A DNA stretch of 64,000 bases from an uncultured Prevotella sp. Lineage in GTDB: Bacteria > Bacteroidota > Bacteroidia > Bacteroidales > Bacteroidaceae. Shown one piece after another: positions 8,731 to 17,235 of this stretch. The notes under the pieces were generated by a model. That model did not search any database. It saw only the letters and a list, made by a program, of their open reading frames with translations, and was not told where the DNA came from. The stretch covers positions 27,354 to 91,353 of the forward strand of contig UQWP01000002.1 in NCBI GenBank assembly GCA_900544825.1. Direction: 5' to 3'. The position numbers and the translations under genes were made by a program. Position 1 is the stretch's first letter. Each line of letters opens with the position of its first letter.

Positions 8731-9252
8731 ATGATAAGACGTGACGAAGTATATAAGATAGGTAAGTTGGGCAAGCCTCATGGTGTGAAGGGCGAGATAA
8801 CCTTTGCCATCACCGATGATGTCTTTGATCGTGTGGATGCCGAATATCTCGTTCTCGACATCGATGGCATCCTGGTGCCTTTCTATCTGGAGGAGTATCG
8901 ATTCAAGAACGATGAGAATGTGCTCGTGAAGTTCGAGGATATCGATACGCAGGAGCAGGCGCGCAACTATACCGGATGTGAGGTCTTTTTCCCTCGCCAC
9001 CTCTCGGATAGCGATGGAGAGAATATGACCTGGGCTGAAATCATCGGCTTCCAGCTGGTGGATGCCGTAAGCGGAAAGGTGGTTGGAACACTCGACCGTG
9101 TAGATGATTCCACGCTCAATCTCCTTTTCGAGGTGACAACCCCCGAAGGTGATGACCTGCTGATTCCTGCCAGCAACGACCTCATCGAGGAAGTGAGTGC
9201 AGAAAAGAAGGAAATCAGAATGGCAATCCCAGAGGGTCTGCTCGATTTGTAA
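8731..9252 (+). CDS. rimM: 16S rRNA processing protein RimM
   Basis: Ribosome maturation factor for the 30S head, binding ribosomal protein S19. The 173-residue product has the N-terminal motif KLGKPHGVKGEI and a C-terminal PRC-barrel ending DLLIPASNDLIEEVSAEKK. The frame is open back to a GTG at 8701, next to the murA stop, but the intervening 30 bases are the AAGTTCA-type leader repeat, so the ATG at 8731 is chosen. It lies between murA and dxr in a co-directional group. Confidence 0.93.
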   Translation: MIRRDEVYKIGKLGKPHGVKGEITFAITDDVFDRVDAEYLVLDIDGILVPFYLEEYRFKNDENVLVKFEDIDTQEQARNYTGCEVFFPRHLSDSDGENMTWAEIIGFQLVDAVSGKVVGTLDRVDDSTLNLLFEVTTPEGDDLLIPASNDLIEEVSAEKKEIRMAIPEGLLDL

Positions 9253-9304
9253 AGTGAAGAGTGAAGAACGAAGAGTGAAGAATTCATTTGCTTTACTAAT
9301 CATA

Positions 9305-9338
9305 AAGTTCAAAGTTCAAATTTCAAATTTCAAAGTAA
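9305..9338 (+). repeat. AAGTTCA heptamer repeat before dxr
   Basis: About four copies of AAGTTCA/AATTTCA end in AAAGTAA immediately before the dxr ATG. Upstream of it (9253-9290) is a separate imperfect repeat of GAAGAGT. Confidence 0.75.
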
Positions 9339-10499
9339 ATGAAGAAACAACAGATATGTATTCTCGGTTCTACGGGAAGTATTGGTACACAGGCGCTGGA
9401 TGTCATCGAGCAGCACAGCGACCTTTACGAGGTATATTGCCTTACCGCCAATAATAGGGTGAAGGAGCTTGCCGAGCAGGCACATAAGTTCCATCCTGCT
9501 GCTGTAGTGGTTGCCAATGAGGCGCATTACGACGAGTTGAAGAATCTGCTCAGCGATGAACCTGATATCAAGGTTTATGCCGGTGCCCAGGCGCTCTGCG
9601 ATATCGTGCAGGCGGAGCCTATCGATATGGTGCTTGCATCTATGGTAGGTTTTTCCGGTCTGGAGCCAACCATCCATGCCATCAAGGCTCGCAAGAAGAT
9701 CTGTCTTGCCAATAAGGAGACCCTGGTGGTGGCTGGTGAGCTGATCTGCAATCTTGCCCAGGAATATCACGTGCCTATCCTTCCTGTGGATAGCGAGCAC
9801 AGTGCCATCTTCCAGAGTCTGGTGGGCGAGGGCGATAACGAGGTAGAGAAACTCCTCCTTACTTGCTCAGGCGGTCCTTTCCGCAACTTTACCCACGAGC
9901 AGCTGGAGAAGGTTACCGCTGCCGATGCGCTGAAGCATCCTACCTGGGATATGGGCGCCAAGATTACCATCGATTCAGCATCGCTGATGAACAAGGGTTT
10001 TGAGGTGACAGAGGCTAAGTGGCTCTTTGGTGTTCCTGCCGAGAAGATTGAGGTACTGATTCATCCGCAGAGCATCGTTCACAGTGCCGTACAGTTTGCT
10101 GATGGTGCCGTGAAGGCTCAGATGGGCGTACCAGATATGCGTCTGCCTATCCAGTATGCCTTCTCCTTCCCACAGCGCCTGCATCTTGACGGTGAGCGTC
10201 TCGACCTCTTCAAGGCGCAGGATCTGCAGTTCTTCGAGCCAGATTACAAGAAGTTCAAGTGCCTGCAGCTTGCCTTCGATGCTATTAAGAAAGGTGGAAA
10301 TATGTCGTGCATCGTGAATGCAGCCAATGAGATTGTGAATGCCGGCTTCCGCAAGGGCGAGTGTGGTTTCCTGCAGATGGCGGATATCATCGAGGAGACG
10401 ATGGCAAAGGCTACTTTCGACAGCAATCCTGATCTCGATGTCTATCTGCAGACTGATGCCGAGGCTCGCCGTATTGCCACAGAGTTAATGAAGAAATAA
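9339..10499 (+). CDS. dxr: 1-deoxy-D-xylulose 5-phosphate reductoisomerase
   Basis: Makes 2-C-methyl-D-erythritol 4-phosphate in the MEP isoprenoid pathway, using NADPH and a divalent metal. The 386-residue protein has the nucleotide-binding ILGSTGSIGTQALDVI at residues 7-22, ANKETLVVAGELI, the metal/substrate segment PVDSEHSAIFQ, and NAANEIVNAGF. The next MEP pathway enzyme, ispD, is encoded nearby on the other strand (15835-16506). It is co-directional with rimM and rseP. Confidence 0.97.
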   Translation: MKKQQICILGSTGSIGTQALDVIEQHSDLYEVYCLTANNRVKELAEQAHKFHPAAVVVANEAHYDELKNLLSDEPDIKVYAGAQALCDIVQAEPIDMVLASMVGFSGLEPTIHAIKARKKICLANKETLVVAGELICNLAQEYHVPILPVDSEHSAIFQSLVGEGDNEVEKLLLTCSGGPFRNFTHEQLEKVTAADALKHPTWDMGAKITIDSASLMNKGFEVTEAKWLFGVPAEKIEVLIHPQSIVHSAVQFADGAVKAQMGVPDMRLPIQYAFSFPQRLHLDGERLDLFKAQDLQFFEPDYKKFKCLQLAFDAIKKGGNMSCIVNAANEIVNAGFRKGECGFLQMADIIEETMAKATFDSNPDLDVYLQTDAEARRIATELMKK

Positions 10500-10592
10500 G
10501 AGTTTAAAGTTAATAGTTTATAGTTTAAAATGAACGTAGGATATAGGACTAATTATAAAGTTCCAAGTTCAAAGTTCAAAGTTCAAAGTAAA
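10500..10592 (+). repeat. Repeat-rich dxr-rseP spacer with AAGTTCA heptamers
   Basis: The first part (10501-10531) repeats AGTTTAAA/AGTTTATA. The second part (10558-10589) carries four to five AAGTTCA copies ending in AAAGTAAATAA before the rseP ATG. Confidence 0.7.
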
Positions 10593-10595
10593 TAA

Positions 10596-11978
10596 ATGGA
10601 AGTATTTTTGATCAAAGCGTTGCAGTTGATGCTATCGCTTTCCATCCTGGTGCTGCTCCATGAGGGCGGACACTTTTTCTTTTCCAAGCTCTTTGGCGTA
10701 AGAGTGGAGAAGTTCTATCTGTTCTTCGATCCATGGTTCCACCTCTTCGAGTTCAAGCCAAAGAACTCTGATACCACTTACGGTTTGGGATGGCTGCCAT
10801 TGGGTGGATATTGCAAGATCTCGGGTATGATAGATGAGAGTTTCGATACCGAGCAGCTCAAGCAGCCTGTACAGCCATACGAGTTCCGAAGCAAACCTGC
10901 CTGGCAGCGAATGCTGATCATGATAGGTGGTGTGCTGGTCAACTTTCTGCTGGCGCTCTTTATCTATTCCATGATTCTTTTCCATTGGGGTGACGACTAT
11001 GTAGCTACCAAGCATATGACCCAGGGAATGAAGTTCAATACAGAGGCAAAGGCATTGGGCTTCCAGGATCACGATATCCTGGTTGGTACCGACAAGGGTG
11101 AGTTCAAGACCTACGATGGCGATATGTATCGCGATCTCTCTACAGCCACCCGTGTGGATATCATCCGTGGCGGCAAGCCAATGAGCTTGAATCTGCCTGG
11201 CGATCTCGATATGCTGAGCATGATCAAGGAGAACCCTCGATTCGTTGAGGTGTATATCCCATTGCAGATTGACAGCGTGATGAAGGATTCGCCTGCCAGC
11301 AAACTGGGATTGGTGAAGGGTGATAAGGTACTGACCGTAAACGGCAAGAAAGTGGAGTCTTTCAACGATTTCCAGTTGGAGATGGGCCGTGTGAACGATG
11401 TGCTCACCGCCGCTACCTCTCATCAGGACAGCGTAAAGGCGCTCACAGCTAGTGTTGAGTATGTGAAGGCATCTGGCGATACCCTGAAGAACAGCGTATT
11501 GCTTCAGGCAGGCGATGAGGGTGTGAAGTTCGGCTTCTACAATCATCCTGTGATGCTCGATTACAAGGTAACCCATATCAGTTATGGTTTCTTCCAGAGC
11601 TTCCCAGCTGGTGTGAAGTATGGTTGGAATGTGCTTTCAGGCTATGTAGGCGATATGAAATATGTATTCACCAAGGAGGGTGCCAAGAGTCTGGGCGGTT
11701 TCGGAGCCCTGGGCAGTCTCTTCCCTTCTATGTGGGATTGGCACGCCTTCTGGATGATGACAGCATTCCTGAGCATTATCCTGGCATTCATGAATATCCT
11801 GCCTATCCCGGCATTGGATGGCGGTCATGTATTCTTCCTCCTTTACGAGGTAATTACAGGTCGTAAGCCTGGCGATAAGTTCATGGAGCGTGCAGAGTAC
11901 GTGGGATTTGGAATCCTCCTGCTGCTGCTTGTTGTGGCGAATCTGAATGATGTATTGAGATTCTTCGGCTTGATGTAA
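10596..11978 (+). CDS. rseP: Site-2 intramembrane metalloprotease RseP
   Basis: Inner-membrane zinc protease that cuts anti-sigma factors or signal peptides within the membrane. The 460-residue protein shows the zinc motif HEGGH at residues 22-26, the second membrane-embedded motif NILPIPALDGGH near the C terminus, and at least one PDZ domain (about residues 225-255, around SPASKLGLVKGDKVLTVNGKK). It is the last gene of the group and is followed by a strong terminator at 12001. Confidence 0.94.
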   Translation: MEVFLIKALQLMLSLSILVLLHEGGHFFFSKLFGVRVEKFYLFFDPWFHLFEFKPKNSDTTYGLGWLPLGGYCKISGMIDESFDTEQLKQPVQPYEFRSKPAWQRMLIMIGGVLVNFLLALFIYSMILFHWGDDYVATKHMTQGMKFNTEAKALGFQDHDILVGTDKGEFKTYDGDMYRDLSTATRVDIIRGGKPMSLNLPGDLDMLSMIKENPRFVEVYIPLQIDSVMKDSPASKLGLVKGDKVLTVNGKKVESFNDFQLEMGRVNDVLTAATSHQDSVKALTASVEYVKASGDTLKNSVLLQAGDEGVKFGFYNHPVMLDYKVTHISYGFFQSFPAGVKYGWNVLSGYVGDMKYVFTKEGAKSLGGFGALGSLFPSMWDWHAFWMMTAFLSIILAFMNILPIPALDGGHVFFLLYEVITGRKPGDKFMERAEYVGFGILLLLLVVANLNDVLRFFGLM

Positions 11979-12000
11979 TGGTCGCTGGAGAATATAATAG

Positions 12001-12058
12001 ATACAAACAAAAAAAGAGATAAGCATCACGAAGTGCTTATCTCTTTTTTTGTTTGTAT
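12001..12058. terminator. Bidirectional terminator, 25-bp perfect arms
   Basis: Perfect inverted repeat 12001-12025 / 12034-12058 with an 8-nt loop. An A-run on one arm and a T-run on the other let it serve both rseP (plus) and the M23 peptidase gene (minus). Confidence 0.92.
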
Positions 12059-12075
12059 ATTAACTTACTGGTAAT

Positions 12076-13023
12076 TTAAGAGTAGCGGATAATCTGTCCT
12101 GGAGACAGCTTCTTATCCTTGCGATAGCCATTGAGGCGGCAAATCTGCTCTACGCTAACGCCACGCTTTTCAGCAATGCTCATCAAAGTCTCGCCAGCCT
12201 TTACCTTGTGGTAAAGCTTCTCGCCAGAAGCGCTTGTGGTATATCTGCCCACTTCGCCACCGTTTACCTGCTCTCGGGTATAGCCGCCGTTGCCAATCTT
12301 GCCACGGGCTGCATTTGCCTCAGCATACTCACTCTCGTAAGTGTCACGGTTGAAATTGTAGAAGTCTCCGGTAACATCCTGGTTTCTGAAGTCGAAGAAC
12401 AGGGCTGGGTTCAGGGCTACGCCGCAGAGACGAGTCTCGAAGTGGAGGTGAGAACCGGTACTTCTACCGGTATTACCACCCAAGCCGATTACTTCTCCGG
12501 CTCTTACCTCCTGGTTCTCTGAAACGAGCTGGTCAGAGAGGTGACCATAGATGGTCTCCAAGCCATTGTTGTGACGAATTACGATGTACTTACCATAACC
12601 ACCACGGTCGTATCTTACTATGCGAACTTTGCCTGCGAAGGCTGCGTGGATTGAGTCGCCAATATAAACCTTGATGTCCATACCTTTATGTTGGCGGCCA
12701 AAGCTAGCACGGTAACCGAAGTTACTTGTGACAACACGACTAGAAGTTGGCATACAGAAGTGACGGAGGTCGATACGGTAGTGCTCAGGCAATGTGGTTG
12801 CCTTGTGGGCATACTTGTTGGAGAAATCCTCATACAGTTCTGCAGAAGGGTTTTCTCGATCGTCCATCAGTCGATAATGCGATACTGCGAGAGTATCCAA
12901 TGATTTCATTCGCTGGTCAACTGGAGCTTGTCTGGCTAATAAGTCCTGACCGCAAACGGGTACAGTTGTTAACGCCAACAACGCCACGACCGAAATTTTC
13001 TTTATTTGCTTTCTAAAACTCAT
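12076..13023 (-). CDS. LysM and M23 peptidase domain protein
   Basis: Exported peptidoglycan endopeptidase-like protein of 315 residues. The chosen ATG at 13023 begins a signal peptide MSFRKQIKKISVVALLAL ending VPVCGQ; the frame is open further upstream, but the promoter box at 13161 and the signal peptide favour this start. The LytM/M23 domain has SNFGYRASFGRQHKGMDI (first His and Asp zinc ligands) and GSHLHFE (HxH). The C terminus is one LysM repeat (YHKVKAGETLMSIAEKRG to the end). It could act in cell separation or envelope turnover. The zinc ligands appear intact. Confidence 0.93.
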   Translation of the reverse strand: MSFRKQIKKISVVALLALTTVPVCGQDLLARQAPVDQRMKSLDTLAVSHYRLMDDRENPSAELYEDFSNKYAHKATTLPEHYRIDLRHFCMPTSSRVVTSNFGYRASFGRQHKGMDIKVYIGDSIHAAFAGKVRIVRYDRGGYGKYIVIRHNNGLETIYGHLSDQLVSENQEVRAGEVIGLGGNTGRSTGSHLHFETRLCGVALNPALFFDFRNQDVTGDFYNFNRDTYESEYAEANAARGKIGNGGYTREQVNGGEVGRYTTSASGEKLYHKVKAGETLMSIAEKRGVSVEQICRLNGYRKDKKLSPGQIIRYS

Positions 13024-13153
13024 ACTACTTTTAAATTCTATTTTCTTTTTTAGGTCCATTGTGTCAATAAGTGCAGAACGTAATATAGCAAAAAATCCTG
13101 CCAAAACCACTAAAGCAAGTGCCTTAAGATGTGATTTTGTTATATAGACGTTG

Positions 13154-13161
13154 CAAATATA
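13154..13161 (-). promoter_or_regulatory. -7 box of the M23 peptidase gene
   Basis: TATATTTG on the minus strand, giving a leader of about 125 nt. The rest of the gap 13024-13297 shows no gene. Confidence 0.55.
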
Positions 13162-13297
13162 ACAAGAATATTCCAAAAAACCAAGGTTGTTAACGCTATC
13201 TGCTTGATATTTAACGCTGACTTTTTGTTTTTAACCTTTGTTAGCAACTTCTTTTTTATATTTTTGACAAATAGGCTTTCCGGGCATCTTTCCGATT

Positions 13298-13645
13298 CTA
13301 TTCTTCTTCGTGGAAAGATTCTGTATCAACCGATTGGCGGTTTTGCAGTCTTCTGAGCAGCGCCACGGCGGGTGAATGCCCCATGAAGATGTACTTCTTG
13401 ACTTCGGGACTTGTAAAGCGCAGGCACTCGTTGTAGGCATGGAAAAGATCATCGAGATTGATGGTGAATTCCTTGCCCGATGCTTCGCGGATACCTATAA
13501 TCATCTTGGCGGTAACGTGGAGCTTGATGTAGCGTATGCCCGTTACGCTTTCTATTTCCTTTAGGGATGTGAGATAGGATCTCATCTCCTCCATGGTAAG
13601 GAGGGGACGAGGCTCCCTGATGGCTGGTTTACGTCTTTTATCCAT
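13298..13645 (-). CDS. Conserved hypothetical protein, 115 aa
   Basis: Not recognised. The product is basic at the N terminus (MDKRRKPAIREPRP), has a mixed alpha/beta centre (TGIRYIKLHVTAKMIIGIRE, SGKEFTINLDDLFHAYNE) and an acidic end. It has no signal peptide or TM segment. It starts 33 bp after the recG stop on the same strand, so it may be co-transcribed with recG. Coding character is supported by position and codon use like its neighbours. Confidence 0.65.
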   Translation of the reverse strand: MDKRRKPAIREPRPLLTMEEMRSYLTSLKEIESVTGIRYIKLHVTAKMIIGIREASGKEFTINLDDLFHAYNECLRFTSPEVKKYIFMGHSPAVALLRRLQNRQSVDTESFHEEE

Positions 13646-13678
13646 TTCTTTGCTTTTTTATTTTTTGATCTTTTTCTG

Positions 13679-15775
13679 CTAGCTGATGGCAGCCCAATTG
13701 ATATGGGTTTTCTTGAGCTCCCGGAGCCGGTTCCAGAGGAGGGAGTTCTGAGAAAGCTCGCATTGCGGATCGGCATCGATGATGGCCTGGGCCTCGGTGC
13801 GGGCTAGCTGCACCAGCTGACCATCTCGGGCTATATTCGCTATTTTCAGGTCGAAAGCCATACCGCTCTGCTGGGTGCCCTCCAGATCGCCCGGACCACG
13901 GAGCTTCAGGTCGGCTTCGGCTATGCGGAATCCATCGTTGGTATCACACATGATGTCTATTCGCTTGCGGGTTTCTTCTGAAAGCTTGTAGTTGGTTACC
14001 AGGATGCAGTAGCTCTGGTCGCAGCCACGTCCCACTCGTCCTCTGAGCTGATGCAGCTGCGAGAGTCCGAAGCGCTGGGCATCCAGGATTACCATCACTG
14101 AGGCATTCGGCACATTCACGCCTACCTCTATCACGGTGGTGGCAACGAGAATCTGGGTCTCTCCCTTCACAAACAGCTCCATCTCTGCTTCTTTTTCGGC
14201 AGATTTCATCCTGCCGTGAATCTTGCTCAGGCGGAACTCCGGAAAAGCCTGCTTCAGCGTCTCATAACCTTCTTCCAGGTTCTTCAGGTCCATCTTTTCG
14301 CTCTCCTTGATCAGCGGGAAAACAATATATACCTGTCTGCCCAGATTAATCTGTCGGCGGATGCTCTGATAGAGACTGGTGAGCTGGTTGTCAAACTTAT
14401 GCAGCGTCTGAATCGGTTTTCTGCCAGGCGGCAACTCGTCTATCACGCTCACGTCCAGATCGCCATAGATGGTCATCGCCAGCGTGCGGGGGATAGGGGT
14501 GGCGGTCATCACCAGCACATGGGGCGGATTCTCGCTCTTCGCCCAGAGTTTGGCTCTCTGCGCTACTCCGAACCGATGCTGTTCGTCGATTACCGCTACG
14601 CCAAGGCGATGGAAAGCCACTGGGTCCTCTATCACGGCATGCGTGCCTATCAGTATCTGGATATCGCCGGTGGCAAGTCCGTCGAGTATCTCCTTCCGTT
14701 TCTTGCCCTTGACGATACCGGTGAGGAGTTCTACCCGGATGTCCATACCCTGCAGAAAATCTCGGATGGTCTGCAGATGCTGCTCTGCAAGGATTTCGGT
14801 AGGTGCCATCAGACAGGCTTGATAGCCGTTGTCCAGAGCGATGAGCATGGTCATCAGGGCTACGAGCGTCTTGCCCGAGCCTACGTCGCCCTGAAGGAGC
14901 CGGTTCATCTGTCTGCCGCTGCACATATCAGCCCTGATCTCGTGCATCACCCGTTTCTGAGCACCCGTGAGTTCGAAGGGAAGATGATGGGCGTAGAAGC
15001 CGTTGAAGATATCTCCGATGCGATTGAAGATGTAGCCGCGGTATTTGCGGCGCTGGTCGCTCGCGTACCTTAATATATTAAGCTGCACGTAGAACAGCTC
15101 CTCGAACTTCAGTCTTACCTGTGCCTTCTGCATTTCCTGATGGGAATGGGGATAGTGGATCATCCGGAGGGCGGCATCGCGGGATACGAGATGCAGGCGG
15201 TTGACGATGAAGTCGGGGAGCGTTTCGGGCAGTGGAGGGAGAATGCTGACCAGGCTTCGGGTTATCCTTTCGATGCTTCGGGAGGTATAACCGCGCTTCT
15301 TCATGTTTTCAGTCAACCCGTAGAAGGGCTGCATTCCCATCTCTGAGATTTGCAGCTTGCTTGCATCATCTATGTCGGGATGGGCAAACTGGAACCTGCC
15401 GTTATAGGCGGATGGCTTGCCGAAGACGATGTACTCGGTTCCTACCTTGTAGTTCTTGATGATGTACTGGGCGCTGCGGAACCATACCAGATCTACCACG
15501 CCGTAGCCATCGGAGAAATGCGCCACGAGCATCTTGTTGCGCTTGCCGATATCTACTTCCTCGTAGCTCAGGATCTTTCCCTTAAGCTGGACGAAGGGCA
15601 TATCTGAGGTTAACTCGCTGATATGAAAGATCTTTGAGCGATCTACGTATTTGTAGGGGTAGTATTCCAGCAGGTCACCATACGAGCGGATGCTGAGCTC
15701 CTTGCTCAGAATCTCTTTCGTCTTGGGGCCTACGCTAGGTAGGAATTGGATGTCTTGATCTAGAATGCTACTCAT
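13679..15775 (-). CDS. recG: ATP-dependent DNA helicase RecG
   Basis: Branch-migration helicase that remodels stalled forks and Holliday junctions. The 698-residue protein has an N-terminal wedge/OB domain, Walker A GDVGSGKT at residues 296-303, the DEQH box in VIDEQHRFGVAQRAKL, motif III VLVMTATPIPRTLAM, and motifs V/VI VATTVIEVGVNVPNAS and LHQLRGRVGRG. The length is typical. It lies downstream of ispD, with REP-like copy 3 between them. Confidence 0.97.
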   Translation of the reverse strand: MSSILDQDIQFLPSVGPKTKEILSKELSIRSYGDLLEYYPYKYVDRSKIFHISELTSDMPFVQLKGKILSYEEVDIGKRNKMLVAHFSDGYGVVDLVWFRSAQYIIKNYKVGTEYIVFGKPSAYNGRFQFAHPDIDDASKLQISEMGMQPFYGLTENMKKRGYTSRSIERITRSLVSILPPLPETLPDFIVNRLHLVSRDAALRMIHYPHSHQEMQKAQVRLKFEELFYVQLNILRYASDQRRKYRGYIFNRIGDIFNGFYAHHLPFELTGAQKRVMHEIRADMCSGRQMNRLLQGDVGSGKTLVALMTMLIALDNGYQACLMAPTEILAEQHLQTIRDFLQGMDIRVELLTGIVKGKKRKEILDGLATGDIQILIGTHAVIEDPVAFHRLGVAVIDEQHRFGVAQRAKLWAKSENPPHVLVMTATPIPRTLAMTIYGDLDVSVIDELPPGRKPIQTLHKFDNQLTSLYQSIRRQINLGRQVYIVFPLIKESEKMDLKNLEEGYETLKQAFPEFRLSKIHGRMKSAEKEAEMELFVKGETQILVATTVIEVGVNVPNASVMVILDAQRFGLSQLHQLRGRVGRGCDQSYCILVTNYKLSEETRKRIDIMCDTNDGFRIAEADLKLRGPGDLEGTQQSGMAFDLKIANIARDGQLVQLARTEAQAIIDADPQCELSQNSLLWNRLRELKKTHINWAAIS

Positions 15776-15795
15776 GTTTGTGATGGTTTTGATAT

Positions 15796-15834
15796 GGGGG
15801 ACAGGCGATGGAATCGCCCGGAACGGGGGGAGGG
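15796..15834. repeat. REP-like intergenic palindrome, copy 3
   Basis: Same core as copy 1 with one change (ATCGCCC for ATCGCCT) and G-tracts on both sides. It abuts the ispD stop codon directly and precedes recG. Confidence 0.85.
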
Positions 15835-16506
15835 CTATTGATTCAGGAGGGCTTCGGCAATCTTGATGTCGAAGGGAGTGGTAATCTTGATGTTCTCACG
15901 ATTGCCATCTACCATTGCCACCTGGCAGCCGAGGCTTTCTACTACCGATGCATCATCGGTGAACTGCTCCTTGTACTCCTGGTTGAATGCCTGCTTGGCC
16001 AGACCGATGTCGAAGGTTTGGGGAGTCTGAACCACACGGTAGTCGCTGCGGAGTACATTCTTTCCGCCTCCGTGCTGGTCGATGTAGCGCAGGGTGTCGG
16101 TAACGGCATATACCGGGATGGCTGCATACTCCTCGCGTGCCGTTTCGTAGCACTCGCTTATTACCTCTGTAGATACGAATGGGCGCACGCCATCGTGGAA
16201 ACCTACCACGCCGTCTTCTGTATCAGGAACCAGCGCCAATCCGTTCTTGGATGACTGGAAGCGGGTATCGCCGCCATTGGCTATCTGATGCTTGATGCCG
16301 AAATGATGCTCCTTGCAGAGCTGGTGCCAGTATTCCTGCTGGCTTTCCGGGAGTACCAGGATGATGTTCAACTCTGGGTTGTACTCGTGGAAGCGTTCGA
16401 TGGTGCGCATCAGGATAGGCTTGCCAGCTACTGGCAGAAACTGCTTGGGAATCTCGCTTCCCATACGGAGGCCCTTGCCTCCGGCTACTATGATTACATA
16501 ATCCAT
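15835..16506 (-). CDS. ispD: 2-C-methyl-D-erythritol 4-phosphate cytidylyltransferase
   Basis: MEP pathway enzyme that transfers CMP from CTP to methylerythritol phosphate. The 223-residue product has the N-terminal CTP-binding motif [18 protein letters not shown], the [12 protein letters not shown] segment and [14 protein letters not shown]. It sits between the DJ-1 gene and recG on the minus strand, with REP-like palindromes on both sides. Confidence 0.96.
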   Translation of the reverse strand: MDYVIIVAGGKGLRMGSEIPKQFLPVAGKPILMRTIERFHEYNPELNIILVLPESQQEYWHQLCKEHHFGIKHQIANGGDTRFQSSKNGLALVPDTEDGVVGFHDGVRPFVSTEVISECYETAREEYAAIPVYAVTDTLRYIDQHGGGKNVLRSDYRVVQTPQTFDIGLAKQAFNQEYKEQFTDDASVVESLGCQVAMVDGNRENIKITTPFDIKIAEALLNQ

Positions 16507-16537
16507 ATTTCTTTCTTTTGAGGGTGAGATTAATAAT

Positions 16538-16571
16538 GGGGGACAGGCGATGAAATCGCCTGGAACGGGGG
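16538..16571. repeat. REP-like intergenic palindrome, copy 4
   Basis: GGGGGACAGGCGATGAAATC is followed by GCCTGGAACGGGGG. The loop differs by one base from copies 1-3. It begins 4 bp after the stop codon of the DJ-1 family gene. Confidence 0.85.
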
Positions 16572-16575
16572 CTTC

Positions 16576-17148
16576 TTACTTGCTTCCCATCAGGTGGGCG
16601 TACATCATTCCCTTCTGCAATTCGCCAGTGATGCCATCGCCTACAAAGTAGCTCAGAATCTTGTAGGCGTATGGAAGGGTGGCTGCAGGACCTTCGCCCG
16701 TTATCACGTTGCCATCCTCCTGGAAGAGGGTAGCTGTGTATTCGGTGCTTGCGCTGAAATACTGCTCGAAGCCAGGATAGCAGGTCGCCTTCTTGCCATC
16801 CAGGATACCGGTGCTTGCCAGAACCATAGGGGCTGCGCAGATGGCGCCGATTCGCTTGCCAGCCTTGTGCTGTGCGATGAGAGCCTGGCGTACACCCTCG
16901 TGCTCGTTGAGATGACTGCTGCCAGGCATTCCTCCAGGCAGGAGAAGCATATCGGCATCTTCGAAGCTCTGGATGTCCTCAATCTTGAGGTCAGCCTTGA
17001 TGGTGATGCCGTGGGAAGTCTCTACCCACTCACTTCCAGTGATACTTACAGTCTTGATATCCACGCCACCTCTGCGCAGGATGTCAACAGGAGCCAAACC
17101 TTCGATTTCCTCGAAGCCGTTGGCAAGAAATTCATATACCTTAGCCAT
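16576..17148 (-). CDS. DJ-1/PfpI family protein
   Basis: A 190-residue glutamine-amidotransferase-fold protein of the DJ-1/YajL type (possible chaperone or glyoxalase/deglycase role). Visible are VYEFLANGFEEIEGLAPVDI with the conserved Glu, the nucleophile elbow IGAICAAPMVLA with the reactive Cys, and TCYPGFEQYF. The frame continues upstream to 17391, but the ATG at 17148 matches the family start and follows a -7 box. It is divergent from nadK. Confidence 0.92.
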   Translation of the reverse strand: MAKVYEFLANGFEEIEGLAPVDILRRGGVDIKTVSITGSEWVETSHGITIKADLKIEDIQSFEDADMLLLPGGMPGSSHLNEHEGVRQALIAQHKAGKRIGAICAAPMVLASTGILDGKKATCYPGFEQYFSASTEYTATLFQEDGNVITGEGPAATLPYAYKILSYFVGDGITGELQKGMMYAHLMGSK

Positions 17149-17187
17149 AATTTTATCTTTTTTATTGCGTAATTCAATAATTAATGC

Positions 17188-17209
17188 TATTTTTGCAACT
17201 GCAAATGTA
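17188..17209. promoter_or_regulatory. Divergent nadK / DJ-1 promoters
   Basis: TATTTTTG at 17188-17195 on the plus strand serves nadK. TACATTTG on the minus strand (17209-17202) serves the DJ-1 gene. The two boxes are only 6 bp apart, so the two RNA polymerases probably compete. Confidence 0.65.
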
Positions 17210-17235
17210 AGAATAATAATTGAAATAACAAAATA

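Noticed and set aside
13024..13176. N-terminal extension of the M23 peptidase to 13176
   Set aside because: It runs upstream past the predicted -7 box and would bury the signal peptide that starts at 13023.
17158..17173. TTTTTTATTGCGTAATT shared with the 20990-21005 region
   Set aside because: The genes it precedes are unrelated and the strand relation differs; an AT-rich 17-bp match is probably chance.
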